Of a DNA stretch of 20,797 nucleotides, positions 20,073-20,797 are shown one piece after another. How positions within the stretch are numbered: the first letter of the stretch is position 1; the number at the start of each line of letters is the position of its first letter. The stretch is from positions 1 to 20,797 of IMG/VR virus record IMGVR_UViG_3300007162_000030; one strand, written 5' to 3'. A model generated the notes under the pieces. It was given only the letters and a program-made list of their open reading frames with translations. It was not told the DNA's origin and made no database searches. Made by a program: the position numbers and the translations under genes. This stretch comes from a virus.

Positions 20073-20788
20073 TGGCACATTATTTCAGCTACGTTCCAAA
20101 TCTTGAATATGTCAACCGCCTCCCTAATGCTAAAATAAGCGAATATACTCAAATAAAAAACTTTTTTAGAAGAGGGAAATTATTTGAAGAATTATTCGAT
20201 AATTTAGCATTTTTTACAAAATACAGTATTATCGGCAATGAAAGAGCGGACAATATTGCCTCAAAGTTTTATGGGGATCCCACACTAGATTGGGTTATTT
20301 TTCTTTCTAATAATATTATAAATGTCCAAGAGGAATGGCCGCTGCCTCAGCAAACATTTGATAAGATTATGTTGCAGAAATATAGTTCGTATGAAGAGCT
20401 TTACAGTGGTATTCATCACTATGAAACTCTAGAGATAAAAGATTCTATAGGTAGAGTTTTATTAGAAGCAGGCAAACAAATAAGTCCAACGTGGAGTACA
20501 AATGGAAACTATGTGGAAAATAATGGCGTGTATTATTTTGGGTTTTATGATAGTGGAATACAACAAGACGTTTTAGTTCCATCAACTGACTTTATTGCCG
20601 AAGTAACTAATTATCAATATGAAGTCAGAAAAGAAGAAAAGAAAAGAGATATTTTTATTCTTAAACCAATATACTTAAATGTATTGTTTGAAAATCTTGA
20701 AGAAATTATGACTTATAAGGAAGGTGGAACTCAATATATCAACAGGAAACTAAAACGCGGCGAGAATATAAGAATTTTTGAATATTAA
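20072..20788 (+). CDS. 53: Baseplate wedge subunit gp53-like
   Basis: This 238-aa protein shows the gp53 wedge pattern: YFSYVPNLEYVNRLPNAKIS, EYTQIKNFFRRGKLFEELFD, then FFTKYSIIGNERADNIASKF and YGDPTLDWVIFLSNNIINVQ, and a following WPLPQQTFDKIM. The GNERADNIASKFYGDPTLDWVI part is the LysM-like core known in gp53 family proteins. The C-terminus (KKRDIFILKPIYLNVLFENL) is also typical. T4 gp53 (196 aa) joins neighbouring wedges around the hub to close the baseplate. The gene is coupled to gp48 by TAATG. Only nine bases (AAAAAGGCCC region) follow its stop before the window ends, so the operon may continue. Confidence 0.88.
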   Translation: MAHYFSYVPNLEYVNRLPNAKISEYTQIKNFFRRGKLFEELFDNLAFFTKYSIIGNERADNIASKFYGDPTLDWVIFLSNNIINVQEEWPLPQQTFDKIMLQKYSSYEELYSGIHHYETLEIKDSIGRVLLEAGKQISPTWSTNGNYVENNGVYYFGFYDSGIQQDVLVPSTDFIAEVTNYQYEVRKEEKKRDIFILKPIYLNVLFENLEEIMTYKEGGTQYINRKLKRGENIRIFEY

Positions 20789-20797
20789 AAAAGGCCC

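Overview
This window is a piece of the virion-assembly region of a T4-like marine myovirus. Nearly every gene is a baseplate, tail-hub, tail-tube or fibre protein. The overall set resembles T4-like cyanophages: gp4, gp48, gp53, gp26, gp51, gp27, a gp5 without lysozyme, and a very large structural protein starting MSLSRLENF. The base composition is AT-rich. The host could be Prochlorococcus or Synechococcus, and a T4-like pelagiphage cannot be excluded. I see no tRNA, integrase, insertion sequence, CRISPR array or host-metabolism gene.

The window is two divergent transcription units that meet in a 38-bp gap at 17724-17761. The rightward unit (17762-20788) carries head-completion gp4, a 192-aa unrecognised protein, gp48 (tube cap) and gp53 (wedge). 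The leftward unit (17723 to the left edge) carries, in order: a tail-tube-fold protein (gp54-like), gp26, gp51, two very large tape-measure/hub proteins (895 and 995 aa, the second with two peptidoglycan-hydrolase domains), gp27, a 69-aa protein, gp5 (OB-fold spike), a separate beta-helix needle-like protein, a fibre protein with a conserved C-terminal domain, four small proteins, and a structural protein of more than 1190 aa that runs off the left edge. From gp26 through the fibre genes, most neighbours overlap by 1-14 nt or are separated by fewer than 6 nt, which suggests translational coupling. T4 late-promoter-like boxes (core TAAATA) lie in the few real gaps.

The strongest unusual signal is at the gp26/gp51 junction: a U-UUU-UUC slippery heptamer in the right frame, an SD-like AGGG 8 nt upstream, and a perfect 8-bp hairpin 8 nt downstream. 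A -1 slip would fuse gp26 to gp51 into a 300-aa protein. This is the layout of the lambda G/GT tail-chaperone frameshift, and it lies immediately upstream of the tape-measure gene, as in lambda. Other notable points are the move of wall-degrading domains from gp5 to the 995-aa hub protein, a hydrophobic helical block and a Calx-beta-like domain in gp5, and two late-promoter-like boxes that face each other in the divergent gap.
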